Part shown: positions 7,662 to 14,773 of the stretch, piece after piece
How the letters are laid out: each line of letters starts with the position of its first letter
How positions within the stretch are numbered: the first letter of the stretch is position 1
NCBI GenBank assembly: GCA_035628035.1
Contig: DASPKS010000173.1
Span: 1-37,988 of the forward strand
DNA: 37,988 nt
Source: DASPKS01 sp035628035
Lineage (GTDB): Bacteria > Bacteroidota > Rhodothermia > Rhodothermales > Rubricoccaceae
Direction of reading: 5' to 3'
Notes under the pieces: generated by a model
Seen by the model: the letters and a program-made list of their open reading frames with translations, nothing else
Database searches by the model: none
What the model was told of the DNA's origin: nothing
Translations under genes and position numbers: made by a program

Positions 7662-7812
7662 GAGCACCCGGTCGTTCCCCTCCCTTCTCCCCGGCCCCTC
7701 TCCCTTCGGGAAGCTTCGCTTTCCCCAAGCCCCTCTCCCGATGCGCCCCTCTCCCCTCGCCCCTCTCTCGCCGGCCCCTCTGCCTGCTCACCGGCTGAAC
7801 GACCGGGTGCTC
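7662..7812. repeat. Pyrimidine-rich repeat bounded by a perfect 16-bp inverted repeat
   Basis: GAGCACCCGGTCGTTC at 7662-7677 is repeated exactly as its reverse complement at 7797-7812. The 119 bases between are almost all C and T on the plus strand and contain five near copies of a CCCCTCTCCC-type unit (from about 7695, 7730, 7746, 7758 and 7775). On the minus strand these give runs of G that could form quadruplexes. There is no open frame for a transposase, so it would be a non-autonomous or structural intergenic repeat. Confidence 0.6.
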
Positions 7813-7929
7813 CTCCTGCTTCGGCTCGCCCTCATCTCGCTGATGCTCGGGCTCGCGCCCGCCGCGCTCGGCTGACCGCCAGGCGCTTTCGCTTCCCTCC
7901 CTCCCTTCTCGACCAATCCCCCTCTACCC

Positions 7930-8676
7930 ATGGACCGCACCCCCGTCACCGGGCTGTACTACGACCGCGAGAGCGCCGACCGCGCCTACCAGTCGATCCG
8001 CGACCGCGGCTACAACGACGACGACATCCACGTCCTCATGTCGGACGAGACCCGGAAGCGCCACTACGGCGACCACCCCGAGGAAGGCACTGCCGGTTCG
8101 CACGCGCTGGAAGGCGCCGGCACGGGCGCGGCCATTGGCGGCACCGTCGGCGGCATCCTCGGTGCCCTCGCGGCGGCCGGGACCAACGTCGTCCTCCCCG
8201 GCCTTGGCCTCGTCATCGCCGGCCCGCTCGCGGGCGCCCTCGCCGGCGCGGGCGCGGGCGGCGCCACCGGGACGCTCCTCGGCGCCCTCGTCGGCGCAGG
8301 CATCCCCGAGGAGCACGCGAAGCAGTACGAGGAAGGCGTCAACAACGGCGGCATGGTCGTCGGTGTGACGCCCCGCAACGACGAGGACGCGACGTACTTC
8401 TCCGGCGAGTTCGGCCGCTACGGCGCCGGCCGCTCCCTCACCGAGGAGCGCGGCACCACGCCGACCGACGACGCGAACCTCGACCGCACGGCCACCTTCG
8501 GCGACGGCGGCACCGCCGAGGCTACGGCGAGCCCCGCCGGCACCTTCCACGACGAGGGCGGCACCGACACCTACGGCTCGGCCGGGTCGACGATGACTGA
8601 TGGCAGCCATGCCAGCGGCGGCGTCGGCAACACGCCGGGCGGCGAGGAGTTCGGCCGCTCGAAGAGCGGGTGGTAA
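7930..8676 (+). CDS. YflT/general stress protein-like, with glycine-zipper region
   Basis: 248 residues. The N-terminal 60 residues (VTGLYYDRESADRAYQSI onward) resemble the YflT/GsiB-type stress domain in which a small alpha-beta fold binds or modulates an unknown partner. Residues about 60-130 are a glycine-zipper stretch (GGTVGGILGALAAAG, then LAGALAGAGAGG) able to insert in or span a membrane. The last 90 residues are Gly, Thr, Asp and Ser rich and probably disordered. Similar proteins are induced by general stress in many bacteria; induction here is not shown by sequence. A strong hairpin follows the gene at 8702-8734. Confidence 0.85.
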   Translation: MDRTPVTGLYYDRESADRAYQSIRDRGYNDDDIHVLMSDETRKRHYGDHPEEGTAGSHALEGAGTGAAIGGTVGGILGALAAAGTNVVLPGLGLVIAGPLAGALAGAGAGGATGTLLGALVGAGIPEEHAKQYEEGVNNGGMVVGVTPRNDEDATYFSGEFGRYGAGRSLTEERGTTPTDDANLDRTATFGDGGTAEATASPAGTFHDEGGTDTYGSAGSTMTDGSHASGGVGNTPGGEEFGRSKSGW

Positions 8677-8701
8677 GTCCACCCGGTCTCTCGTGTCTTT
8701 T

Positions 8702-8734
8702 CGGAGCCCCGGAGCCCTTCGCTCCGGGGCTCCG
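8702..8734 (+). terminator. 14-bp perfect hairpin after the YflT-like gene
   Basis: CGGAGCCCCGGAGC pairs perfectly with GCTCCGGGGCTCCG around a CCTTC loop. It lies 25 bases after the stop and before the uracil-DNA glycosylase gene. There is no T run after it (GTTAC), so it may be a stable 3' end rather than a classical intrinsic terminator. Confidence 0.6.
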
Positions 8735-8748
8735 TTACATAGGAGCGG

Positions 8749-9327
8749 ATGCCCCCTCGTATGCCCTCCCGCAAGGAACAGCTCGCCGCGCTCCACGCGC
8801 AGATCCGCGTCTGCACGCTGTGCCCGCTCTGCGCCTCGCGCACGCACGCGGTCCCGGGCGACGGGAGGACGAACGCGAAGGCGCTCCTCGTGGGGGAAGG
8901 CCCCGGCGAGGACGAGGACGCGAGCGGCCACCCTTTTGTCGGCTCGGCCGGCCGCTACCTCGACCACGTCCTCGACGAGGTGGGCCTCGACCGCCGCGAC
9001 CTCTTCATCACGAACGTCGTGAAGTGCCGCCCGCCGGGCAACCGCACCCCGAAGCCGCTGGAGGCGCGCACGTGCACCTCCACCTACCTCGACGCACAGA
9101 TCGCCCTCGTGCAGCCGAAGGTGGTGTTCCTCCTCGGCGCGACGGCCGCACGCTATGGCCTCCCAGATTACACGAGCCTGGAGGCGATGCGCGGGAAGAC
9201 GATCCGGAGAAATGGCCTCCGCTACCTCGTCACGTACCATCCTGCTTCGCGCTTCTACCGCGAGGACCTCAGCGACAAGATCAAGGAGGACTTCGCGAAG
9301 CTCAAGCGTGTGCTGGCTCGGCTCTGA
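8749..9327 (+). CDS. Uracil-DNA glycosylase, family 4 (Fe-S)
   Basis: 192 residues, the size usual for family 4 enzymes that remove uracil from DNA and start base-excision repair. The four cluster Cys are seen at 22 and 25 (VCTLC), 93 (VKCRPPGNR) and 109 (EARTC), with an extra Cys at 28. Motif 1 is GEGPGEDED (49-57; usual form GEAPGxxED), and the catalytic-loop HPA(S) is at 164-166 in place of the usual HPS. An alternative ATG at 8761 would drop four residues. Neighbours across the convergent boundary are DUF72 and a LigD-type repair protein, so the DNA-repair setting is consistent. Confidence 0.93.
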   Translation: MPPRMPSRKEQLAALHAQIRVCTLCPLCASRTHAVPGDGRTNAKALLVGEGPGEDEDASGHPFVGSAGRYLDHVLDEVGLDRRDLFITNVVKCRPPGNRTPKPLEARTCTSTYLDAQIALVQPKVVFLLGATAARYGLPDYTSLEAMRGKTIRRNGLRYLVTYHPASRFYREDLSDKIKEDFAKLKRVLARL

Positions 9328-9346
9328 CGGCGGCCCCGTGGCCTCG

Positions 9347-10078
9347 TCACTGCGCGAGGGCTGACAGCTCCAGCGCGTTGTGCGCGGCGTGGCCGGCCTC
9401 GTCGTTGTCGAAGTAGCAGCAGACGTCGCGCCCCTCGTGGCGCCAGGCGGAGATCGTGCCGGCCCATGCGCGGAGGGTCTCCGGCGCATAGCGTCCCTGG
9501 TAGGCCGCTCCTGGGCCGTGGAGGCGGACGTACACGAAGTCGGCCGTCACCTCGTGCGGCGAGGCCATCCCCGCGAGGTCGTAGATGCAGAACGCGGCGC
9601 CGCGGCGCGTGAGGGCGTCCGTGGCCCGGGGGGCGAACCAGCTCGGATCCCGAAACTCGAAGGCGTGGCGGTGGTCGGCCGAGAGCGCAGCGAGGAAGGC
9701 CTCGAAGCGGTCGGCATCGAAGCGCCAGCGCGGGGGGAGCTGGAAGAGGATCGGGCCGAGCTTATCGCCCAGTCGCTCTACCCGGCCGTAGAGTCGCCCG
9801 AGCGGTTCCTGCGGGTCCTTCAGTTTCTTGAGGTGGGTGATGTACCTGCTCCCTTTGACGGCGAAGACGAACCCCTCGGGCACCGCGCTGCGCCACGCCG
9901 CGAACGTCTCCGCTTCGGGGAGGCGGTAGAACGAGTTGTTGACCTCGACGCTCCGGAGCCGCGCGGCGTAGTAGCCGAGCTGCTGCGCAGGCCGGAGCCC
10001 GTCGGGGTAAAACGTCCCCTTCCAGTGGGCGTAGTGCCAGCCCGACGTGCCGATATGGAGGGCGCCGGGATGGACCAT
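9347..10078 (-). CDS. DUF72 (YecE-like) TIM-barrel protein
   Basis: 243 residues with the DUF72 hallmarks: IGTSGWHYAHWKGTFYP near the start, VEVNNSFYRLP at about 44-54, GFVFAVKGSRYITHLKKL, and the C-terminal YFDNDEAGHAAHNA. The fold is a TIM barrel related to AP endonuclease IV and xylose isomerase; biochemical function is not established. The start lies 3 bases after the stop of the LigD-type gene, so the two are almost certainly cotranscribed, which supports a link to DNA repair. Confidence 0.93.
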   Translation of the reverse strand: MVHPGALHIGTSGWHYAHWKGTFYPDGLRPAQQLGYYAARLRSVEVNNSFYRLPEAETFAAWRSAVPEGFVFAVKGSRYITHLKKLKDPQEPLGRLYGRVERLGDKLGPILFQLPPRWRFDADRFEAFLAALSADHRHAFEFRDPSWFAPRATDALTRRGAAFCIYDLAGMASPHEVTADFVYVRLHGPGAAYQGRYAPETLRAWAGTISAWRHEGRDVCCYFDNDEAGHAAHNALELSALAQ

Positions 10079-10081
10079 GGC

Positions 10082-11680
10082 TCAGCGGGCCTCCTGGCGT
10101 AGCGCATCGAGGCGGCGGCGGGCGGCCGTGAGCCCACACGCGCGGCGGCCCATCCCGGCCCAGGGGTCCTCCTTCCGCGCGAGCCGCCGGAACAGGTTCT
10201 CGATGGTGTAGCGGCCGGGCTGCATCTTGGGGTCCTTCACCTCGTCCCAGTCGAGCGGGGTAGCCACGGGCGCGCCGGGCTTAGCGCGGACGGCGTAGGG
10301 CGCCACCGCCGTGTGGGCGTACGTGTTGCGCAAGGGGTCGAGGAACACCCGCCCTTCCCGCTTCGCCTTCCGCTGCTCGACGGTGAGGTCGGCAGGGTAG
10401 CGCTGCGCCAAGACCTCGGAGGCGTCGCGGACGAAGTCGCGGACGGCGTCGAAGTCGGCGCGTCGGTCGAGCGGCGTCACGACGTGGAGCCCCTTCGAGC
10501 CCGTCGCCATCACGAAGGCGGGGAGGCCCAGCTCTTCGAGGAGCTCGCGCACGGCGAAGGCAGCGCGGCGGACGGCGTCGAAGTCGCCGCCGGGCGGATC
10601 GAGGTCGAAAATGAGCCGGTCGGGGTGGCGCGGGCGGTCCACGCGGCTCAGCCACACGTGCGGTGTAATGACGTTCTGGTTGGCGAGGTAGACCAGCGAG
10701 GCGGCGTCGCTGGCAACGGCGTGGGTGACGGTTCCGCCTTCCTCCTTCTCGACCGTCGCGCGGGCGATCCAGTCGGGGTAGTAATCTGGCGCGTGCTGCT
10801 GGACGAACCCCGCGTGGTCGATGCCGTCGGGGAATCGGTGGAGCGTGAGGGGGCGATCCTTGAGGTAGGGCACCATCCACTCGGCGACGCGGCGGTAGTA
10901 GTCCACCAGGTCGCCCTTCGTGAGCCCGCTCTCGGGGAAGAGCACCTTGTCGGGGCTCGACACCTCGACGGTGCGCCGGCCGACGCGGATCTCCTTCCGC
11001 TCCCCCTCCTCCTTCGGCGTCCGCTTCGGGGCGCGCGGCTTCTTCTGGGAAGGCGTCGTGCGCTTCCGTCCCCCGGGCTTCTGCGCTTTCGGGGGAAGCC
11101 CCGCTTCGGCGCGGACCTCCTCGATGGTCCTCCCGGTGAGCACGGACGCCGGCGCCTCGCTCACGAGGTCGCGCGCCGAATCGGCCTCGTCGTCGTCCTG
11201 CTTGATGAGGAGCCACCCACCGCGCCCTTTCATGTAGACGAGGGAGTAGCCCCCTCGCAGCTTCTCGCCGTCGAGCCAGAAGGTCACCTTCCCCTCCGCC
11301 AGCGCCTGCTCCATCGAGACCCCTTCTTCTTCGCGGAGGTTGCGGTACGTCCCTTGGTCCCACACGATCACGGTGCCGGCGCCGTACCCTGACGGGATGA
11401 CCCCCTCGAAGGTAGCGTACGCCATCGGGTGGTCTTCCGTCGGCATGGCCAGGCGCTTCTCGCGCGGATCGGCGGACGGCCCCTTCCGCACGGCCCACGA
11501 CTTCAGCACGCCGTCGACCTCCAGCCGGAAGTCGTAGTGGAGCGTGCTGGCGTCGTGCTTCTGGACGACGAACGTGGGGTGGTCCAGGGAAGGATCGGGG
11601 CGCTGCCGATCCGAGGGCTCGGGGGTTGAGCGGAAGTCGCGCTTCTCGCGGTACTCCGCGAGGGTATCCCGCGTGTCCAT
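10082..11680 (-). CDS. ligD: LigD-type 3'-phosphoesterase plus polymerase, no ligase domain
   Basis: 532 residues. The N-terminal phosphoesterase domain (about 35-195) carries HDASTLHYDFRLE, with His42, His48, Asp50 and His84 at the same positions as the catalytic residues known for Pseudomonas LigD. A basic linker (RKRTTPSQKKPRAPKRTPKE) leads to the primase-like polymerase domain (about 232-520) with the metal-binding IFDLDPPGGDF and YPADLTVEQRKAKREG. The ATP-dependent ligase domain that usually lies between or beside these is absent, and the sequence is continuous with no sign of a deletion. The product should trim and fill DNA ends in non-homologous end joining, with a separate ligase and Ku encoded elsewhere. 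DUF72 follows after 3 bases. Confidence 0.93.
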   Translation of the reverse strand: MDTRDTLAEYREKRDFRSTPEPSDRQRPDPSLDHPTFVVQKHDASTLHYDFRLEVDGVLKSWAVRKGPSADPREKRLAMPTEDHPMAYATFEGVIPSGYGAGTVIVWDQGTYRNLREEEGVSMEQALAEGKVTFWLDGEKLRGGYSLVYMKGRGGWLLIKQDDDEADSARDLVSEAPASVLTGRTIEEVRAEAGLPPKAQKPGGRKRTTPSQKKPRAPKRTPKEEGERKEIRVGRRTVEVSSPDKVLFPESGLTKGDLVDYYRRVAEWMVPYLKDRPLTLHRFPDGIDHAGFVQQHAPDYYPDWIARATVEKEEGGTVTHAVASDAASLVYLANQNVITPHVWLSRVDRPRHPDRLIFDLDPPGGDFDAVRRAAFAVRELLEELGLPAFVMATGSKGLHVVTPLDRRADFDAVRDFVRDASEVLAQRYPADLTVEQRKAKREGRVFLDPLRNTYAHTAVAPYAVRAKPGAPVATPLDWDEVKDPKMQPGRYTIENLFRRLARKEDPWAGMGRRACGLTAARRRLDALRQEAR

Positions 11681-11681
11681 G

Positions 11682-11726
11682 GGTCGAGGGGCGTTCGGTC
11701 GAGGGGCGCTCGTCGAACCGAGCGCC
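11682..11726. repeat. Tandem 15-base repeat and 8-bp hairpin upstream of ligD
   Basis: GGTCGAGGGGCGTTC at 11682-11696 is followed at once by GGTCGAGGGGCGCTC (14 of 15 identical), and the second copy runs into a hairpin with stem GGCGCTCG/CGAGCGCC (11705-11712 and 11719-11726). It lies between the TerB-like stop and the ligD start on the minus strand, so it could end the former transcript or act as a control site. Confidence 0.4.
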
Positions 11727-11749
11727 GGGCCGAAGGTTGCGCAGCGCGC

Positions 11750-12124
11750 TCAGCCCCACGCCGCCCGGATCCGCGCGATCACGGTGGCCTCGGCGGCCGA
11801 GCAGAAGCCATCGGCCTGCGCCACGCGCGCGAGGTCGGCGAGCACGCGGCGACCAAGGCCGGGCGGGAGCGCGCGTTTCAGGCGGTCGACCACTGCCTCG
11901 ACAGGGGAAGGCCCGGCTGCGCGGGCCGCCCACAGCGCCGCCTGCACGTTGCGGTCGATCTCGTCCGGTGTCCGCCCCGCGCTCCACGCCCGGAGGATCC
12001 GATGCACCGCCACCTCTTCGCCGGAGGAGAGCCACCGGTCGGTCTGGTAGGCGACGGCGTAGTAGAGCAGGGCGAGGTCGCGGAGGTGCTCCGTACGGAG
12101 AGCGAGAGGGGCGTCGGTGAGCAC
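11750..12124 (-). CDS. TerB-like (tellurite-resistance TerB fold) protein
   Basis: From the GTG at 12124 the protein has 124 residues; the frame is open to an ATG at 12253, but the extra 43 residues are basic, low-complexity and unlike a domain. The helical pattern is that of TerB/DUF533: DLALLYYAVAYQTDRWLSSGE at about 16-36 and a C-terminal ADGFCSAAEATVIARIR, where TerB has a DG followed by E. TerB-fold proteins bind metal or act as membrane-linked helpers in stress systems; the Asp/Glu metal ligands are only partly conserved here. It is divergent from the LPEGW paralogue at 12298, with no other ter gene nearby. Confidence 0.7.
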   Translation of the reverse strand: MLTDAPLALRTEHLRDLALLYYAVAYQTDRWLSSGEEVAVHRILRAWSAGRTPDEIDRNVQAALWAARAAGPSPVEAVVDRLKRALPPGLGRRVLADLARVAQADGFCSAAEATVIARIRAAWG

Positions 12125-12297
12125 GGAAACGGGCGGCGCTGAATCTCGGGTTATCCCCTCCCCCTCCTGCGGGTTCCGGCCCTCCGCCGTCCTGCACGCC
12201 CTTCGGACGGCTCCCGACGCGGCTTTGCGCGGCGGTCCGATGGTGCGTCGCACGCGCGTGCCGGATCCTCCAAGAGAACGCCTGCCCCCTGTGCAAC

Positions 12298-12741
12298 ATG
12301 CCCCTCGCCTCCATGACCGTTGCGCCGAACGCCGACGTGGTCGCCAACCACCTCCGCACCCATCTTCCTGTCGTTTCTGGCTCTACACCGAGGGTCGAGG
12401 TGTTGCCGCATGGGGTGGGGATCGTCGTGAGCTACGCCGGGCTCCGCGCCGAGGGGGGGCTCCTCGCTGCCACCCCCGCAACCGGTGTGGAAGCAGCCGA
12501 GGAAGTGGCCGCCCGCCTCCGCGCCCACCTTCCCGAGGGGTGGGCGGAGGATGTCACGAGCCGCTCGGCCGACGCCCACACGTTCGCGCTCGTGTATGTC
12601 CCTGCAGGGCCGCTCCTGGCACGGTCGCCAGTGTTCCGCCATTCCTCGTCGTCGCCTCGGTCGCCATCCGGATCGGAGCGAGGGCGCGAACCTGGAACAA
12701 GAAAACGCCCCGAGCCACTTAGAGGCGACTCGGGGCGGTAG
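12298..12741 (+). CDS. Unknown protein, LPEGW paralogue B, with odd C-terminal extension
   Basis: 147 residues. Residues 12-105 align with the protein at 6292-6627: RVEVLPHGVGIVVSYAGL, then AAEEVAARLRAHLPEGWAED and AHTFALVYVPAG. The relative ends just after the LVY strand, but this frame continues 43 more residues (Ser, Arg, Pro and Gly rich), running over the minus-strand tRNA terminator hairpin before its stop. Either the original stop was lost or the tail is a recent addition; codon quality in the tail is poor. The ATG at 12313 (residue 6) is an alternative start. The function is unknown and no membrane segment or catalytic motif is seen. Confidence 0.6.
   Translation: MPLASMTVAPNADVVANHLRTHLPVVSGSTPRVEVLPHGVGIVVSYAGLRAEGGLLAATPATGVEAAEEVAARLRAHLPEGWAEDVTSRSADAHTFALVYVPAGPLLARSPVFRHSSSSPRSPSGSERGREPGTRKRPEPLRGDSGR
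12700..12737 (-). terminator. Intrinsic terminator after tRNA-Asp
   Basis: On the minus strand CGCCCCGAG (from 12737) pairs perfectly with CTCGGGGCG (ending at 12706) around a 14-base loop, followed by TTTTCTT. It begins 8 bases after the tRNA-Asp 3' end. It overlaps the 3' end of the plus-strand gene at 12298-12741. Confidence 0.8.
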
Positions 12742-12745
12742 CGTG

Positions 12746-12819
<74 letters not shown>

Positions 12820-12839
12820 GGAACCGCGTTTAGCGGCGC

Positions 12840-12847
12840 GCAAGGTA
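12840..12847 (-). promoter_or_regulatory. Possible -7 box TACCTTGC for tRNA-Asp
   Basis: On the minus strand TACCTTGC lies 20 bases before the mature 5' end of tRNA-Asp, so a short leader would be removed. It resembles the -7 boxes in front of other genes here. No -33 element is seen, and read-through from tRNA-Phe is also possible. Confidence 0.3.
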
Positions 12848-12931
12848 CACCGTGATCGCCCGGCCTCCCGCCCCTCGCGGCCGGCTCACCGGTTTTTCAC
12901 CGCGCCTCGCGCGGAAGGCACAAAGCCCTCG

Positions 12932-13004
<73 letters not shown>

Positions 13005-13034
13005 GGCTGCCCACGCGCAGCGCCGGCAGAGCGT

Positions 13035-13067
13035 GAAAGATACGGGCAGGGACCAGCCCCCCGCCAA
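13035..13067 (-). promoter_or_regulatory. Promoter of the tRNA-Phe/tRNA-Asp pair
   Basis: On the minus strand TTG (13067-13065) is followed after 22 bases by TATCTTTC (13042-13035), close to the Bacteroidota TTG and TAnnTTTG pair. It lies 30 bases before the 5' end of tRNA-Phe. The same TATCTTTC box stands in front of rpsF. Confidence 0.5.
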
Positions 13068-13101
13068 CGTCCGCCGCCGGAAAGTCCATGAAGAGCCGGC
13101 C

Positions 13102-13302
13102 TCAGGCGTCCTTACGCCGGAGCCGAAGGCGTCGCCGGGCCACCACATAGCGCCGCCCGTGCCGGTCCTCCACCAGCGCGGAGGCCAGCCGCCGGGAAAC
13201 GACGCAGCGGCCGTCGGCACGGCGGACGGGGTTGCAAGGCATCCCAGCAAGCTCGCGCCGCGTCTGGCGGTCCCCGAGGTAGAGGTAGCGCGCCTCCGGC
13301 AT
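13102..13302 (-). CDS. Small basic protein, unknown function, downstream of P450
   Basis: 66 residues starting from the ATG at 13302, only 4 bases after the stop of the cytochrome P450, which is good evidence of translation in the same operon. The sequence has a YLGDRQTRRELAGMPC stretch, a CNPVRR and DGRCVV pair of Cys-containing turns, and then ALVEDRHGRRYVVARRRLRL, a likely beta hairpin with a very basic tail. It might be a small nucleic-acid-binding or cofactor-binding protein, but I do not recognise it. Two Cys about 11 residues apart are too few for a classical zinc ribbon. Confidence 0.6.
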   Translation of the reverse strand: MPEARYLYLGDRQTRRELAGMPCNPVRRADGRCVVSRRLASALVEDRHGRRYVVARRRLRLRRKDA

Positions 13303-13306
13303 CCGC

Positions 13307-14668
13307 TCAGCTCCGCCGCTCCGCGCGCATCCGCACGGGGCCACCGGGGCGGAGCGTGATCGAGGGGAAGGGCCGCACCTCGCGGTCATCGGCGCGGTGG
13401 AGGCGCCACCGCTGCGCGAGTGCGGCGAGCACAAGCACCCCCTCCGTCCACGCGAACTGCTCGCCGATGCACCCCCGCCGCCCGGCTCCGAAGGGGAGGT
13501 AGGCGAACTTCGGACGGTCAGCCCCGGCCCCCGGCGCGAACCGCTCGGGCCGGAACACCTCCGGCGCGTCCCACCACCGCGCATCGCGGTGAAGGAGGAA
13601 GGGGCTCACGAAGACCGTCGAGCGGGGGGGCACCTCCGCCCCGCCGATCTCGACCGCGCGCGTGGTCTCACGGCCGATGATCCACGCAGGTGGGTAGAGC
13701 CGGAGCGCCTCGGCGAACACCTGCCGCGCGAAGGGCAGGCGCGGGAGGTCGTCGAACGACGGCGCGCGGCCGAGCGCATCGGCCTCGGCCTGGAGGCGCG
13801 CCTCGGCGTCGGGGTGCTGTGCGAGGAGGTAGAGCGCCCACGTCAGCGCGTTCGCCGTCGTCTCGTGTCCGGCGAGGAACAGCGTCATCACCTCGTCGCG
13901 CACTTGCTGGTCGGTCATCCCCGCGCCGGTCTCCTCATCCTGCGCGGCGAGGAGCATCGCGAGGAGGTCGGTGTGGCCGTCGTGGCCGGCGCGGCGCCCG
14001 GCAATCACGCGGTACACTACGCGGTCGAGGTCGGCGACGGCCGCGTTCAAGCGGCGCGTGCTCGGGAGCGGAAGCTTGAGGAAGAACCCTGCGAGGGGGT
14101 TCGCCGTCCGCCGGAACAGCTCCACGCACGTCGCGATGGCGCGGCGGACGGTCTCCACGTCGTCGCCCACGTCGGCGCCGAAGAGGGTGCCGGCGGCGAT
14201 CTCGAGCGTGAGCCGCATCATGGCCTCGTCGGCGTCGAGGACCTGCCCGTCCTGCCATGTGCTAGCGAGGGCCTCGGTACGCGCAACCATCGCTTCGGCG
14301 TAGGCGCGGAGGCGCTGGTGGTGGAAGGCCGGGAGGATGAGCCGGCGCTGCCGCGTGTGGAACGGGGCCTCGCTCGTGAGCAGCCCCTCCCCCAGGAGGA
14401 TCTTCGTCAGCCGCAGCGCGCGCGACTTGTGGTAGGCACCCGAGGTGTCAGTGAAGAGGTCGCGCGCAAGGTCGGGGTGGTTGAGGAGGACGAGCCGGAA
14501 CGGCCCGGCCGACGCGATGGTGACGTCGCTCCCCCCAGAGGCCATGCGGCGGACCGTGCCGAGGCTGTCGCGGCGGAACGAGACGAGGAAGTCGCCCGGG
14601 AAGCGGCGCGGGGCTGCCGCGACGCGGTACAGGGGACGGGGAGCGAGCGGTGCAGCGGGCAGGGCCAT
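13307..14668 (-). CDS. Cytochrome P450 monooxygenase
   Basis: 453 residues, soluble type with no N-terminal membrane anchor. The oxygen-binding I-helix AGHETT is at 266-271, the K-helix ExxR at 320-323 (EALR), FRPERF at 372-377, and the haem-ligand loop FGAGRRGCIG at 393-402 with the thiolate Cys at 400. All catalytic elements are present, so it should be active given a ferredoxin or reductase partner, none of which is adjacent. The overall pattern is closest to the CYP4/CYP102-like bacterial group often acting on fatty acids or terpenoids; substrate cannot be told. A 66-residue protein follows after 4 bases. Confidence 0.96.
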   Translation of the reverse strand: MALPAAPLAPRPLYRVAAAPRRFPGDFLVSFRRDSLGTVRRMASGGSDVTIASAGPFRLVLLNHPDLARDLFTDTSGAYHKSRALRLTKILLGEGLLTSEAPFHTRQRRLILPAFHHQRLRAYAEAMVARTEALASTWQDGQVLDADEAMMRLTLEIAAGTLFGADVGDDVETVRRAIATCVELFRRTANPLAGFFLKLPLPSTRRLNAAVADLDRVVYRVIAGRRAGHDGHTDLLAMLLAAQDEETGAGMTDQQVRDEVMTLFLAGHETTANALTWALYLLAQHPDAEARLQAEADALGRAPSFDDLPRLPFARQVFAEALRLYPPAWIIGRETTRAVEIGGAEVPPRSTVFVSPFLLHRDARWWDAPEVFRPERFAPGAGADRPKFAYLPFGAGRRGCIGEQFAWTEGVLVLAALAQRWRLHRADDREVRPFPSITLRPGGPVRMRAERRS

Positions 14669-14773
14669 AGGCAGCGGCGAGCGGGGACCGAGCGGAGACG
14701 GACGGGGTCCCTCGGCAGATGCGTCGGGAGTGTCGCGGTTCCGTGGCGATCCCGAAGGTTCGCGGGAGACCGC

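Larger units (their letters stand above)
7522..7929. other. 408-base intergenic region between divergent genes
   Basis: The stretch holds the cyclophilin promoter at its left end, then an inverted-repeat-bounded pyrimidine-rich element (7662-7812), then about 115 bases leading to the YflT-like gene. A reading frame from an ATG at 7741 to a stop at 7873-7875 would encode 44 residues ending in a hydrophobic helix, but support is weak. I see no tRNA or recognisable RNA here. Confidence 0.6.
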
